Shown: positions 8,595 to 15,482, numbered from the stretch's first letter. The stretch is 15,700 nt of DNA from Clostridiales bacterium (GCA_012728445.1 JAAYFA010000213.1:1-15700); one strand, 5' to 3'. Notes: generated from the letters alone by a model not told the origin. Translations and numbers: made by a program.

Positions 8595-11080
8595 ACAAAC
8601 CCCATCCTTTTCAAATGAGATTTGACCTTGTCTTCAAGCCCGTTCTCTACCTTGACTCCATTTTCGCACTTCCCATAGATTAGTGCATTCAGTTCCGGCA
8701 AAGTTTGCTCATACCGCTCGTTTAGTTCGGTCACACGGTCGGAAATTCGGTGGCTCACCGCAGTATAGAGTGCGTAGATACCGCTGATAAGCGTGCGGTA
8801 CCATTTGCGGTTCAGCAGAAGTTCAACACGCTGGTCGTCGGTCAGTTTAGGGTACTGGTCGCGGGCTTTTTTGTCGAGAGCGGTGCGAAGTCCTTTTATC
8901 GTCTTTGTGCCTTCATCAACACGGTCAGCCAAGGTTTGCAGTTTCTGTAAAATCTCTCTGTCTTCCGTGTCCAACGTTTTATCTTTCAATTTAGCTTTAA
9001 GGTCGGTTTTCTTTAATTTGCCCTTGTCAGACAAAACATCGTTAATAATCGAGCCGTCCTCGGCATCCTCTATCATCTCGTCCAGTTCTGCCTGTGCTGC
9101 TGCAATTACCGCTTCCATATCGTCAATGGCTTTTTGCTCATCAGCAAAGAACATCTCTATAATAAGAGCTTTCGGCACGAGTTTGCCTTCCCACCCGGTT
9201 TCGGTGGTTTTCTTTGCGCCGGTCTTTTTGTTTTCGGTGGTTTTGGTGAATACATCTATTTCACGGACAGCCTTGTAACCGTCTTCGATTAAAACGTAAA
9301 CATCGTCGGACATGGTTTCGTTCCAATAGGAAAGCAGAACCTCATAGACATCGTATTTGTCAATGAGCGTTATGGGTTCGTATTCTTTCAAGATAAGAAC
9401 GGAAATATCCGAGATGAATTTCTTCGGCTTTATGGTGCTGTCAATGGTGCGGAGTTCGCCGTCCACAAGGGCTTTCCACGCCTCGAATGCGTTCTCTACC
9501 TTGTCAGCGTAGCTGTCGAAATCCTCGTCGGCGGCAATGGTATCACGGATAGCATCCTTTTCAACGGCAAGGGTATAAAAGCCCTCACGCATTGGCTTGA
9601 ACAAAGTCGACTTAAGTTTCGGGAAGGTCTGCCAGTACATGGACAGGCTCTCCACGTCAACGGTCGGTATACCGCCGTTTAAGTGACCGTCAATACTTTG
9701 CAAATCTTCTCCCGTACCGCTTGGAATATAACGCGGTATGTTCAGGTTGTATGCGTTCTTGTCCTTGATTTCGTCAATAGGGACTAAGCAGGAATAACCG
9801 TCCAGCGGAATCTGCTCGTTGAATACGGTAGTGATTTTATAAACGTCGCGCTCACGCAGACGGTTTTTGTTGCCGTCTTTAACAAAGTCACGGCTTGCGT
9901 CAATCATAAAGATGCCGTCACGCTCGTCGGCATTTTCCTTGTCGATGATGATAATGCAAGCGGGTATACCCGTGCCGTAGAAAAGGTTGGCGGGCAACCC
10001 GATGATACCTTTTATATAGCCACGGTCAATGAGCGACTGACGTATGGTTGCCTCGGCGTTCCCGCGGAATAACACACCGTGTGGAAGAATGACAGCGGCT
10101 TTTCCGTTGCGCTTCAAGGACTTGATAATGTGGAGTAGCCAAGCAAAATCGCCGTTCTTCTGCGGCGGGCGTTCGCCATAGCCGTCGAATCGGCCGTATT
10201 CTTTGCCTGCCAAGCCGTGCGTCCAGTTTTTGTCCGAAAACGGGGGATTGACCACGGCAAAATCAAAGGTCTCAATTTTCGTGTCATCGGTTTGGTCTCT
10301 GCCTTTATCGTCCCTGAATGAGTGTTTGTATTGAGGGTCTGAAAAAGTGCTGTAGCCACCTTTGACAACAGCGGTGGCACGGTTGTGAAGAACAAGGTTC
10401 ATTCGTGCAAGACCGGCTGTGGCACTTTCCTTTTCCTGACCATAAATCGCAACATTGGAGGGTGCGACTTCGGCAGCACGAATCAGTAGGGAGCCAGAAC
10501 CGCAAGCCGGATCGTACAGGGTAATTCCTTTTCCTTGTGCTTGCTCTATCCCTACAACTTTGGCGAGAATGCGGGAGACTTCAGCAGGGGTATAGAACTG
10601 CCCTTTACTCTTGCCGCTTTCGGTAGCGAAGTTTCTCATCAAGTATTCGTAAGCATCGCCGATGATGTCGTCACCGTCTGCACGGTTGCGAGAAAAGTCG
10701 GGCATTTTATCACGGAAAATGCCGAGCAGCTCACTCAGTTTATCGACCATTTCCTGCCCTTTGCCGAGCTTATCGGGGTCATTGAAATGAGCGTTGTCGA
10801 TAACGCCTCGAAGGGAGTTTGCCTCGGCAAGTTTGGCGATGATTTTATCCATTTCCTCGCCGATGTTTTTTGTTCCGATAAGCGCAAGCATATCGTTAAA
10901 ACTACCGCCATCGGGAATATCAATGTCGCCGTAGTCCTCGCCCTTGAACTTGTCCGACACGTACTTCACGAACAAGAGGGTCAAAATATAGTCTTTATAT
11001 TGTGAACTGTCCATTCCTCCGCGCAAGCTGTCGCAACTTGCCCATAATGAACTGTATAGTTCTGATTTTTTAACCGCCAT
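8588..11080 (-). CDS. hsdM: Type I R-M N6-adenine methyltransferase subunit (HsdM)
   Basis: This is the modification subunit. With HsdS it methylates adenine at the recognition site to protect host DNA, and it is part of the R2M2S restriction complex. The N-terminal HsdM helical domain covers about 1-150. The methyltransferase core shows QFYTPAEVS (161-169), motif I DPACGSG (190-196) for S-adenosylmethionine binding, and motif IV NPPF (278-281). At 830 residues it is longer than the roughly 500-residue enterobacterial enzymes. The extra C-terminal part (about 500-830) is charged and helical, with probable coiled coil around 640-740; long HsdM forms of this kind are common in Firmicutes. The ATG at 11080 has GGGAG 8 bases upstream and starts 6 bases after the HTH gene stop. 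No lesion is seen. Confidence 0.95.
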   Translation of the reverse strand: MAVKKSELYSSLWASCDSLRGGMDSSQYKDYILTLLFVKYVSDKFKGEDYGDIDIPDGGSFNDMLALIGTKNIGEEMDKIIAKLAEANSLRGVIDNAHFNDPDKLGKGQEMVDKLSELLGIFRDKMPDFSRNRADGDDIIGDAYEYLMRNFATESGKSKGQFYTPAEVSRILAKVVGIEQAQGKGITLYDPACGSGSLLIRAAEVAPSNVAIYGQEKESATAGLARMNLVLHNRATAVVKGGYSTFSDPQYKHSFRDDKGRDQTDDTKIETFDFAVVNPPFSDKNWTHGLAGKEYGRFDGYGERPPQKNGDFAWLLHIIKSLKRNGKAAVILPHGVLFRGNAEATIRQSLIDRGYIKGIIGLPANLFYGTGIPACIIIIDKENADERDGIFMIDASRDFVKDGNKNRLRERDVYKITTVFNEQIPLDGYSCLVPIDEIKDKNAYNLNIPRYIPSGTGEDLQSIDGHLNGGIPTVDVESLSMYWQTFPKLKSTLFKPMREGFYTLAVEKDAIRDTIAADEDFDSYADKVENAFEAWKALVDGELRTIDSTIKPKKFISDISVLILKEYEPITLIDKYDVYEVLLSYWNETMSDDVYVLIEDGYKAVREIDVFTKTTENKKTGAKKTTETGWEGKLVPKALIIEMFFADEQKAIDDMEAVIAAAQAELDEMIEDAEDGSIINDVLSDKGKLKKTDLKAKLKDKTLDTEDREILQKLQTLADRVDEGTKTIKGLRTALDKKARDQYPKLTDDQRVELLLNRKWYRTLISGIYALYTAVSHRISDRVTELNERYEQTLPELNALIYGKCENGVKVENGLEDKVKSHLKRMGFVW

Positions 11081-11086
11081 ATATAT

Positions 11087-11290
11087 TTACTCCCTCGATA
11101 CATCGATTTCAGCTGCTTCACCGCTTTCAACCCAAGCGTCCACTTCAGAAATTCTAAATTTGTATTGTTTACCAACCCTGTGAAATGGGATGACCTTTTT
11201 CTTAACATACACCCGAATGGTATCCTTGCTTATTTTCAAATGTTCGGCTATATCGTCAAGATTTACCCACTTCTCTTGTTTATTAGACAT
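11087..11290 (-). CDS. Small excisionase-type helix-turn-helix DNA-binding protein
   Basis: A 67-residue protein that is essentially one winged-HTH of the MerR/excisionase (HTH_17) type: VNLDDIAEHLKISKDTIRVYVKKKVIPFHRVGKQYKFRISEVDAWV. The hallmark is helix-turn-helix, then IPFxRVGxQYxF wing, then the S-E-V-D-A-W helix. The start at 11290 is chosen over the in-frame ATG at 11305 because GGAGG lies 8 bases before 11290, whereas the 11305 ATG overlaps that GGAGG. It overlaps the NLR stop by 8 bases and ends 6 bases before hsdM, so it is coupled to both. It may regulate the operon or bind mobile-element DNA. No recombinase is in the window, so a true excisionase role is not supported. Confidence 0.85.
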   Translation of the reverse strand: MSNKQEKWVNLDDIAEHLKISKDTIRVYVKKKVIPFHRVGKQYKFRISEVDAWVESGEAAEIDVSRE

Positions 11291-13628
11291 TACAGCTACC
11301 TCCATTTTTGCATTTAGCTATTTTTTCTAAGAGCATTTCTTTTTTATCATCAAACCCGACTTTTAGCGCGAGTTCATAACATTCTATCGCTTCGGGCAAA
11401 AATCCGAATTCATGCCACAAGTCGCCAAAATTATTAAATGCATGATACGACATATTTGGTTCTTTTTTTAAGGATTTAGAAACTGGCGCGCGCACCTCAG
11501 CATATATTTTGTGGGCTTCATCAACTCGTTTAAGAATAAGGTTAACCCTCATCCTGCGGTGTTTTTCTTGGATAACGGTAAATGCGGATGCGCCTGAAAG
11601 CAACTCGCTGTTTTCGCCCCCGCCATATAAAGGTGTTCCTATTTCGCAAGCGGTCACATAGCATCTATCCGCTTCTTGCAGGATTTCTGCGTTGTTTTCT
11701 CTGATTCCCCGCAAGGTAAGATACTGTGCGAACAGGCTGTAAAAATCGAATTCCAGTTCCCAAAGCTCAACATTTGGCTTGTCGTTAGCAGCTTCATACT
11801 CTTTTCCATAATTCAATAATGTTTCGGCGGTGAGTATCATGGCTTTCGCTTGTTCAAACGGCAACGCAATATGATAATCGTTGTAGATAAGCCCTACATC
11901 GCTGCGTTTTGATTTTAAGACTTCCCAAACGGAAAGCAAATACACGGGGTCGGTTATGGTCTTTCGAATAACCTCTTGCAATAAGCCATGCATCGTTATG
12001 GTTTTATCCGGTTTAATCGTTATCAAAGAATATCTTGCCAGTTTTCTCACAGCATTATTGCGTTTTGTGTCATCGGAGAGAGCGGCTATTAAATCCGGTG
12101 AGAAACTACTGACGACGAACTTTCTTAGTATTGCATAAACATTTGTATCGTTGGTTTCGGCTTTTTCGTTTTCGGCGTGCAGCTTTTTTGCGTGTTCAAC
12201 GAGCCAATTAAGCGCGATGATGTCGGACGACATATACGCAAAGCAGTATAGCAGCCGCCGCTCCGTCTCATTTAATTTTTCTAACGTAATGTTCCAAACC
12301 GTTCTGATGTTTCGACTATAACACTCGACCTCGTCATCTTCGTCAAACACATCCAAGCCATGTTTGTTAATCAATTCGAGATACTCAGAAAGGTCAATTT
12401 TAATCTCTTTTACATATGCAGAGGCTTGCTCTAAGACTAAAGGAAACCGCCCTAATCGTGCCGCTATACTGTTAGCTGCCAGAGTATCATTTATGCCTGT
12501 CCGCTTGACGATGAAACCCGCAGCTTCTTCTATCTCCATAACATCCAGTAAAATTACATCGCCTTTTGCTTGCTGAGTAGTGACCAAAACATGACCTTCA
12601 CCAATTTTCGGAATTAAACTCTCGATGGAAGCGTTAGCGCCGACATCATCAAATATCAACAGCCAGTTATAGTGCGATTGGAACCACTGCGCAAACACAG
12701 CCTCCGTATTTGCTTGCAAAAGCCCCCCGACTTGCGCCAAAAAGTTTTCGCACGACCGCTTTACCGAGACCTCGCTCGAACACTCAATCCAACATACTGC
12801 ATCATAATTATGTATGTTTTCGTAAGCATATTGTAAGGCAAGTTGAGTTTTACCTACGCCTCCCAAACCACAAACCGTTTGCTTGGAAGGGGCATTATTG
12901 GTCGACTCATTAAACCTCTTAAAGATGTCCCGCAGGTATTCGGAACGCCCCGTAAAATTGAAGTTCTTTTCCAAGGGTATGCTGACAATTTTCTCGCGCG
13001 AACTCAGCAACCCTCTCGGATTGGATTTGATTTTAAATCCTGCAAGCCGCAATTCGCTAATCAAGTCCGCTCGTTTAATCGACCAACGGGTAACATTTAG
13101 CTCCGTAAGTCCAGATCCCTCATTGTCTATGCCGAGATACACCGCAAGATCAATTATTGCTTGTTGCGGTATTTCCATTATTGTTTTGAAAGCGACTATA
13201 GTTTGCTTTCTTTGTTTTCGCACATCAGTAACAATTCCAAAGTACGCTGTGTGGTCAGATTCTGTCGCACCTCCATATTTTCTATTTTCACTCATGAATA
13301 ACGAGGGCATCCCCTTTATTTCCTTAAGAGCATCCGCACTAAAACTCGCATACCATTTTTCAATTTCGGGATTACCGTTCAACACCCGACCGTTTGGCAC
13401 TGTAAAACGTCCGCTCTCAAAGGTCTCGCATCCAACTACAAAAAGATTGTAAAGTTCATTATTGAGAGCGATAGTAGTGGTGCCCGTTTTTGCCGCAGCA
13501 TCGACATTCTCTGCCACAACATAAGTCGGGTTATCGGGCATGGCAACATTGCCCGACATATTTTGAATATTAATAATCGTTTGGTTGTTCACCGCAGCGT
13601 TGTTTTCAATTTTAAGTTCACCGCTCAT
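11283..13628 (-). CDS. NB-ARC/TPR NLR-like STAND ATPase with N-terminal amyloid-like motif
   Basis: A 781-residue STAND ATPase with an animal/plant NLR-like plan. Residues 4-30 form a short N/Q-rich motif also present in the upstream protein. Residues about 55-200 form a separate unnamed alpha/beta-looking domain (FVVGCETFESGRFTV, then YFGIVTDVRKQRKQTIVAF, then WSIKRADLISELRLAGF). The NB-ARC follows, with Walker A GLGGVGKTQ (254-262), Walker B LLIFDDVG (323-330), VLVTTQQ (347-353, with Q where sensor R is usual), GRFPLVLEQA (393-402), and MHG in the MHD position (546-548). The C-terminal third is helical TPR-like, ending LPEAIECYELALKVGF. Known family behaviour is ligand sensing by the repeats and NTP-driven oligomerisation. 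The ATG overlaps the preceding stop by 4 bases (ATGA). Trigger and ligand are unknown. Confidence 0.88.
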   Translation of the reverse strand: MSGELKIENNAAVNNQTIINIQNMSGNVAMPDNPTYVVAENVDAAAKTGTTTIALNNELYNLFVVGCETFESGRFTVPNGRVLNGNPEIEKWYASFSADALKEIKGMPSLFMSENRKYGGATESDHTAYFGIVTDVRKQRKQTIVAFKTIMEIPQQAIIDLAVYLGIDNEGSGLTELNVTRWSIKRADLISELRLAGFKIKSNPRGLLSSREKIVSIPLEKNFNFTGRSEYLRDIFKRFNESTNNAPSKQTVCGLGGVGKTQLALQYAYENIHNYDAVCWIECSSEVSVKRSCENFLAQVGGLLQANTEAVFAQWFQSHYNWLLIFDDVGANASIESLIPKIGEGHVLVTTQQAKGDVILLDVMEIEEAAGFIVKRTGINDTLAANSIAARLGRFPLVLEQASAYVKEIKIDLSEYLELINKHGLDVFDEDDEVECYSRNIRTVWNITLEKLNETERRLLYCFAYMSSDIIALNWLVEHAKKLHAENEKAETNDTNVYAILRKFVVSSFSPDLIAALSDDTKRNNAVRKLARYSLITIKPDKTITMHGLLQEVIRKTITDPVYLLSVWEVLKSKRSDVGLIYNDYHIALPFEQAKAMILTAETLLNYGKEYEAANDKPNVELWELEFDFYSLFAQYLTLRGIRENNAEILQEADRCYVTACEIGTPLYGGGENSELLSGASAFTVIQEKHRRMRVNLILKRVDEAHKIYAEVRAPVSKSLKKEPNMSYHAFNNFGDLWHEFGFLPEAIECYELALKVGFDDKKEMLLEKIAKCKNGGSCNV
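13539..13619 (-). other. Candidate amyloid signalling motif, NLR N-terminal copy
   Basis: NLR residues 4-30. The core AVNNQTIINIQNMSGNVAM has alternating hydrophobics and N/Q positions, ahead of any globular domain. It aligns ungapped with the C-terminal end of the protein encoded just upstream: 8 of 27 identical, most other pairs conservative. Position at the NLR N-terminus, pairing with the neighbour and composition match the description of bacterial amyloid signalling sequences; fibre formation is not shown. Confidence 0.65.
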
Positions 13629-13993
13629 AAATTTATATCCCCGTTCATCGTTTCGATTGAAATGAATTTTTGATTCTGCACCGTCCCGTAGTTGTTGACA
13701 GTTATCCGCTTGGGGTCGGCTACATCAGATTCCCCTTCGTTATTTGTAGAATTCATTTCCTTGGCAGCTTCGTCTTCGGTCGGGGTTGAACTATCCGACA
13801 ACACAGGAGTAAAAACAGCTACATCTTGCTCGATGCTTGTTCCATCAAGTCCGTTGTATCTCCCTTTGACAGCAGGGTTGTGATACCAAGCGACAATGGT
13901 TTCCTTGCCAATGCTATTGTCATGGCGTTCGGTAGTTACGATTAAAGTTAAAATACTCAACAGGAAATCTGCAAGATTTACCTCTGTAATTTT
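13625..13993 (-). pseudogene. C-terminal part of the putative effector, after the in-frame TAG
   Basis: This continues the frame of the preceding 162-residue product directly after TAG: 11 codons, then 111 codons that an ORF finder would open at TTG 13960. The join reads RAL-stop-KITEVNLADFLLSILTL, then IVTTERHDNSIGKETIVAWYH, a hydrophobic helix followed by a polar stretch. An acidic S/T/E linker and the amyloid-like motif at the C-terminus come next. I see no ribosome site at a sensible distance from TTG 13960, nor a good one for the only later ATG, which argues that this is not an independent gene. If the TAG is read through, the whole protein is 285 residues. Otherwise this part may be unexpressed and the NLR would lack a motif-bearing partner. 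It overlaps the NLR start by 4 bases. A nonsense mutation, recoding or a sequencing error are all possible. Confidence 0.6.
13628..13708 (-). other. Candidate amyloid signalling motif, effector C-terminal copy
   Basis: The last 27 residues of the upstream protein. The core TVQNQKFISIETMNGDINL follows a charged, S/T/E-rich probable linker (about 35 residues). It shares V-x-N-Q-x-x-I-x-I-x-x-M-x-G with the NLR N-terminal motif. A C-terminal position after a disordered-looking linker is the effector-side arrangement expected of such pairs. Confidence 0.65.
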
Positions 13994-14482
13994 CTACAAG
14001 GCTCTTTTGTTTACCGAAAGGGCGTTGTTGCCCACACGAAACATTTCGCTATCATCGATGCTTGAATCGTCACGGATTAACTCAATAAGCCGCTTTACCA
14101 GTTTTTCGTGTTCTCGTGTGGTTTCCCGAATATCTATGTAATCAACGCAAAAGGAAGTCATCATTTGCAACTTGGCAGGGTAGTTCTCTGTCAAGTTTTT
14201 CTTAAATGAAGAAATAACATTTTCATTATTAAATTTTAAGTCTTCGCCGATGCTCCCGTCGCATTTTTTGAAATTTGTTGTATATGTTTCAAACGAGCTT
14301 CCCGCTGGCTTTACAGCATCTGGGTGAACAATTTGAAGCAACGCAAATAAAACTTCCTCGTTGTGAAAGATGTCGGTAATGCCTTTGGTACGTTGTCGTT
14401 GAGAAACAGTATTCCTTCGTGAAAGTAGTAATTGATTGAAAAAAGTGCCTCCGCAGAGGCGTGGTACACCCTCTTTTGTCAT
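13994..14482 (-). CDS. Putative NLR-associated effector, N-terminal part (ends at in-frame TAG)
   Basis: A 162-residue frame from an ATG with GGAGG 8 bases upstream. It begins MTKEGVPRLCGGTFFNQLLL and contains EEVLFALLQIVHPDAVKP, a lysine/asparagine-rich middle and HEKLVKRLIELIRDDSSIDD near its end. It is soluble-looking and mostly helical, with no recognised catalytic motif. From memory, proteins starting with a similar P-R-L-C-G-G-T-F-F string occur in Firmicutes as uncharacterised proteins of roughly 250-300 residues, so this looks like the front part of one. The frame meets TAG at 13996-13994, and the same frame continues open to 13625, where the shared amyloid-like motif sits. It is the first gene of the operon and lies directly before the NLR, so it is probably the NLR's effector. 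Its biochemical activity is unknown. Confidence 0.72.
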   Translation of the reverse strand: MTKEGVPRLCGGTFFNQLLLSRRNTVSQRQRTKGITDIFHNEEVLFALLQIVHPDAVKPAGSSFETYTTNFKKCDGSIGEDLKFNNENVISSFKKNLTENYPAKLQMMTSFCVDYIDIRETTREHEKLVKRLIELIRDDSSIDDSEMFRVGNNALSVNKRAL

Positions 14483-14508
14483 CAGATTTGCCTCCGTAGA
14501 TAACTTTT

Positions 14509-14560
14509 AACCTTATCAACGCTATCAACCTTAACTCGTATTGACATCAACCTTATCAAG
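14509..14560 (-). promoter_or_regulatory. Repeated TTGATAAGGTT-like operator candidates upstream of the defence operon
   Basis: On the plus strand, AACCTTATCAAC (14509-14520), ATCAACCTTAAC (14524-14535) and ATCAACCTTATCAAG (14546-14560) are variants of one word. TCAACCTTA recurs at a 22-base spacing, about two helical turns. They lie just before the effector ribosome site. Several TTGATA/TTGATG boxes could serve as -35 elements for the minus strand, but I find no convincing -10 at the right distance, so the exact promoter is undecided. Confidence 0.45.
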
Positions 14561-14571
14561 AATTGGATAGT
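14541..14571 (+). promoter_or_regulatory. Weak candidate sigma-A promoter for the plus-strand leader
   Basis: TTGACA at 14541-14546 is a perfect -35 box. The best -10 candidate is GATAGT (14566-14571) with a long 19-base spacer; at 17 bases only TGGATA is available. It sits immediately before the attenuator-like leader, the right place for its promoter, but the -10 is poor. Confidence 0.35.
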
Positions 14572-14572
14572 T

Positions 14573-14632
14573 CCTGTGGCAATCACAGGGACAAGGCACA
14601 AGCCCCTGTGAGAAATCATAGGGGCTTTTTTT
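14573..14632 (+). terminator. Attenuator-like leader ending in an intrinsic terminator
   Basis: Four segments can pair in alternative ways: 1 CCTGTG (14573-14578), 2 CACAGGG (14584-14590), 3 CCCCTGTG (14603-14610) and 4 AGGGGCT (14620-14626). 1:2 gives a 6-bp hairpin. 2:3 gives a 7-bp stem that blocks termination. 3:4 (AGCCCCT with AGGGGCT) is a 7-bp stem followed by seven T (14626-14632), a good rho-independent terminator on the plus strand. This is the classic transcription-attenuation layout, controlling the genes from about 14724 onward. Confidence 0.7.
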
Positions 14633-14828
14633 GTTGCGCGCTCACACACAAACGCATATCAAAACCCATTAAAACATTATAACACGCAAATCAAAAAATG
14701 TCAATCCAACGGAGGAAAAAGAGATGCCAACGCAAGAACGCGCCCGACCGCCGCCTGTGCAGTCACCACGGAACCCATTACCCCAAGGCTCGGACGAGCT
14801 ACAAAAAAATCTAAGGAGGAAAACAAAA
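14633..14828 (+). other. Leader between attenuator and sigma-like gene, with a possible upstream start
   Basis: An AT-rich stretch (14640-14700) with no hairpin that I can see leads to CGGAGG and an ATG at 14724. That start opens 35 codons in frame with the sigma-like gene: a P/R/Q-rich peptide unlike the domain that follows. It is either an N-terminal extension or a short translated leader merging into the gene. No separate gene is supported here. Confidence 0.45.
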
Positions 14829-15401
14829 ATGAAAAATTACCAATCCCTGTATTACAAGAACTATTTTGCACAGAACGCAGATGGCGAGTACATCCCCGTC
14901 AACCGTAAGGATTGCTTCGCTCCCGGCGAAACGCCTACACCGGACAACCCTTTTCGACAGAGGTGGTTCTACGACCCCGAAGCGGGATATGCCGTAAGGC
15001 TTGAACGCAATCAGCGTGGCGAGGATACATACCTCATGAACTCAGCTTCCATGAAAAAGGGAGAGCGGCAACGTGTTAAACGCAACGAAATGATTGAACT
15101 TGACTGTCCCCGATATGATGAAACAGGCGAAGAGGGCTACATCGAGCTTGAGGACGAAACCGCCGATGTTGCCAAGATTATCGAGGATGCGGAATCCCTC
15201 GCTACTCTCATCGCTGCATATAAGCGGCTTGACCCATCAGACCAGTTGCTGTTTCGGCTTATGAGTACCAAAGCAAAGAAAACGGTCACCGCCGAAAAAA
15301 TGGGAATGACCCTCGATGGCGTGTATTACCGCGAGAAGCGGCTACGCAAAATCCTGCGTTCCGATCCCACATTAAAAGATGTTTTGAAATTTCTTGACTA
15401 A
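14829..15401 (+). CDS. Sigma-70 region 4-like protein of a mobile element
   Basis: A 190-residue protein from the ATG at 14829, which has AAGGAGG about 8 bases upstream. The N-terminal half (MKNYQSLYYKNYFAQNADGE, FRQRWFYDPEAGYAVRLER) is aromatic and has no named fold that I recognise. The C-terminal part (about 125-190) reads LATLIAAYKRLDPSDQLLFR, then VTAEKMGMTLDGVYYREKRLRKIL, a sigma region 4-like helix-turn-helix. Region 2 is absent, so it is not a full sigma factor. Such proteins are common in conjugative and mobilisable elements of Clostridia and are annotated as sigma-like regulators. The frame also opens at ATG 14724, which has its own GGAGG and would add 35 proline/arginine-rich residues. 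The inner start is preferred because the domain begins there, but both ribosome sites look usable. The gene lies downstream of the attenuator. Confidence 0.75.
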   Translation: MKNYQSLYYKNYFAQNADGEYIPVNRKDCFAPGETPTPDNPFRQRWFYDPEAGYAVRLERNQRGEDTYLMNSASMKKGERQRVKRNEMIELDCPRYDETGEEGYIELEDETADVAKIIEDAESLATLIAAYKRLDPSDQLLFRLMSTKAKKTVTAEKMGMTLDGVYYREKRLRKILRSDPTLKDVLKFLD

Positions 15402-15415
15402 AACACTACGGATTT

Positions 15416-15450
15416 CGCCCCCTCGCTGTCCTTTCGTAAGTGAGGGGGCG
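15416..15450 (+). repeat. Perfect intergenic stem-loop
   Basis: CGCCCCCTC (15416-15424) pairs perfectly with GAGGGGGCG (15442-15450), extendable by about three pairs with one G-U, around a loop of roughly ten bases. There is no T-run after it, so it is not a standard intrinsic terminator. It could be an mRNA-stabilising or processing hairpin between two plus-strand genes. Confidence 0.6.
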
Positions 15451-15482
15451 ACCCCATCATTCAAAATCGGAGGTAAACCGTA

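Noticed and set aside
8793..9278. Plus-strand frame of 161 codons inside hsdM.
   Set aside because: It is serine-rich shadow coding opposite the HsdM C-terminal region, with no domain and no ribosome site noted.
10535..11005. Plus-strand frame of 156 codons opposite the start of hsdM.
   Set aside because: Antisense to the conserved HsdM N-terminal domain; typical long shadow frame in GC-balanced coding sequence.
11291..11305. Longer start for the HTH gene at 11305.
   Set aside because: That ATG overlaps the GGAGG that serves the ATG at 11290, so the inner start fits better.
14509..14560. Possible short CRISPR-like array from the repeated TTGATAAGGTT words.
   Set aside because: The repeats are only about 10 bases, imperfect, with no spacer-sized intervals and no cas genes; an operator is the better explanation.
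15416..15450. Intrinsic terminator after the sigma-like gene.
   Set aside because: The stem is strong but no T-run follows it on the plus strand, so it is listed only as a stem-loop.
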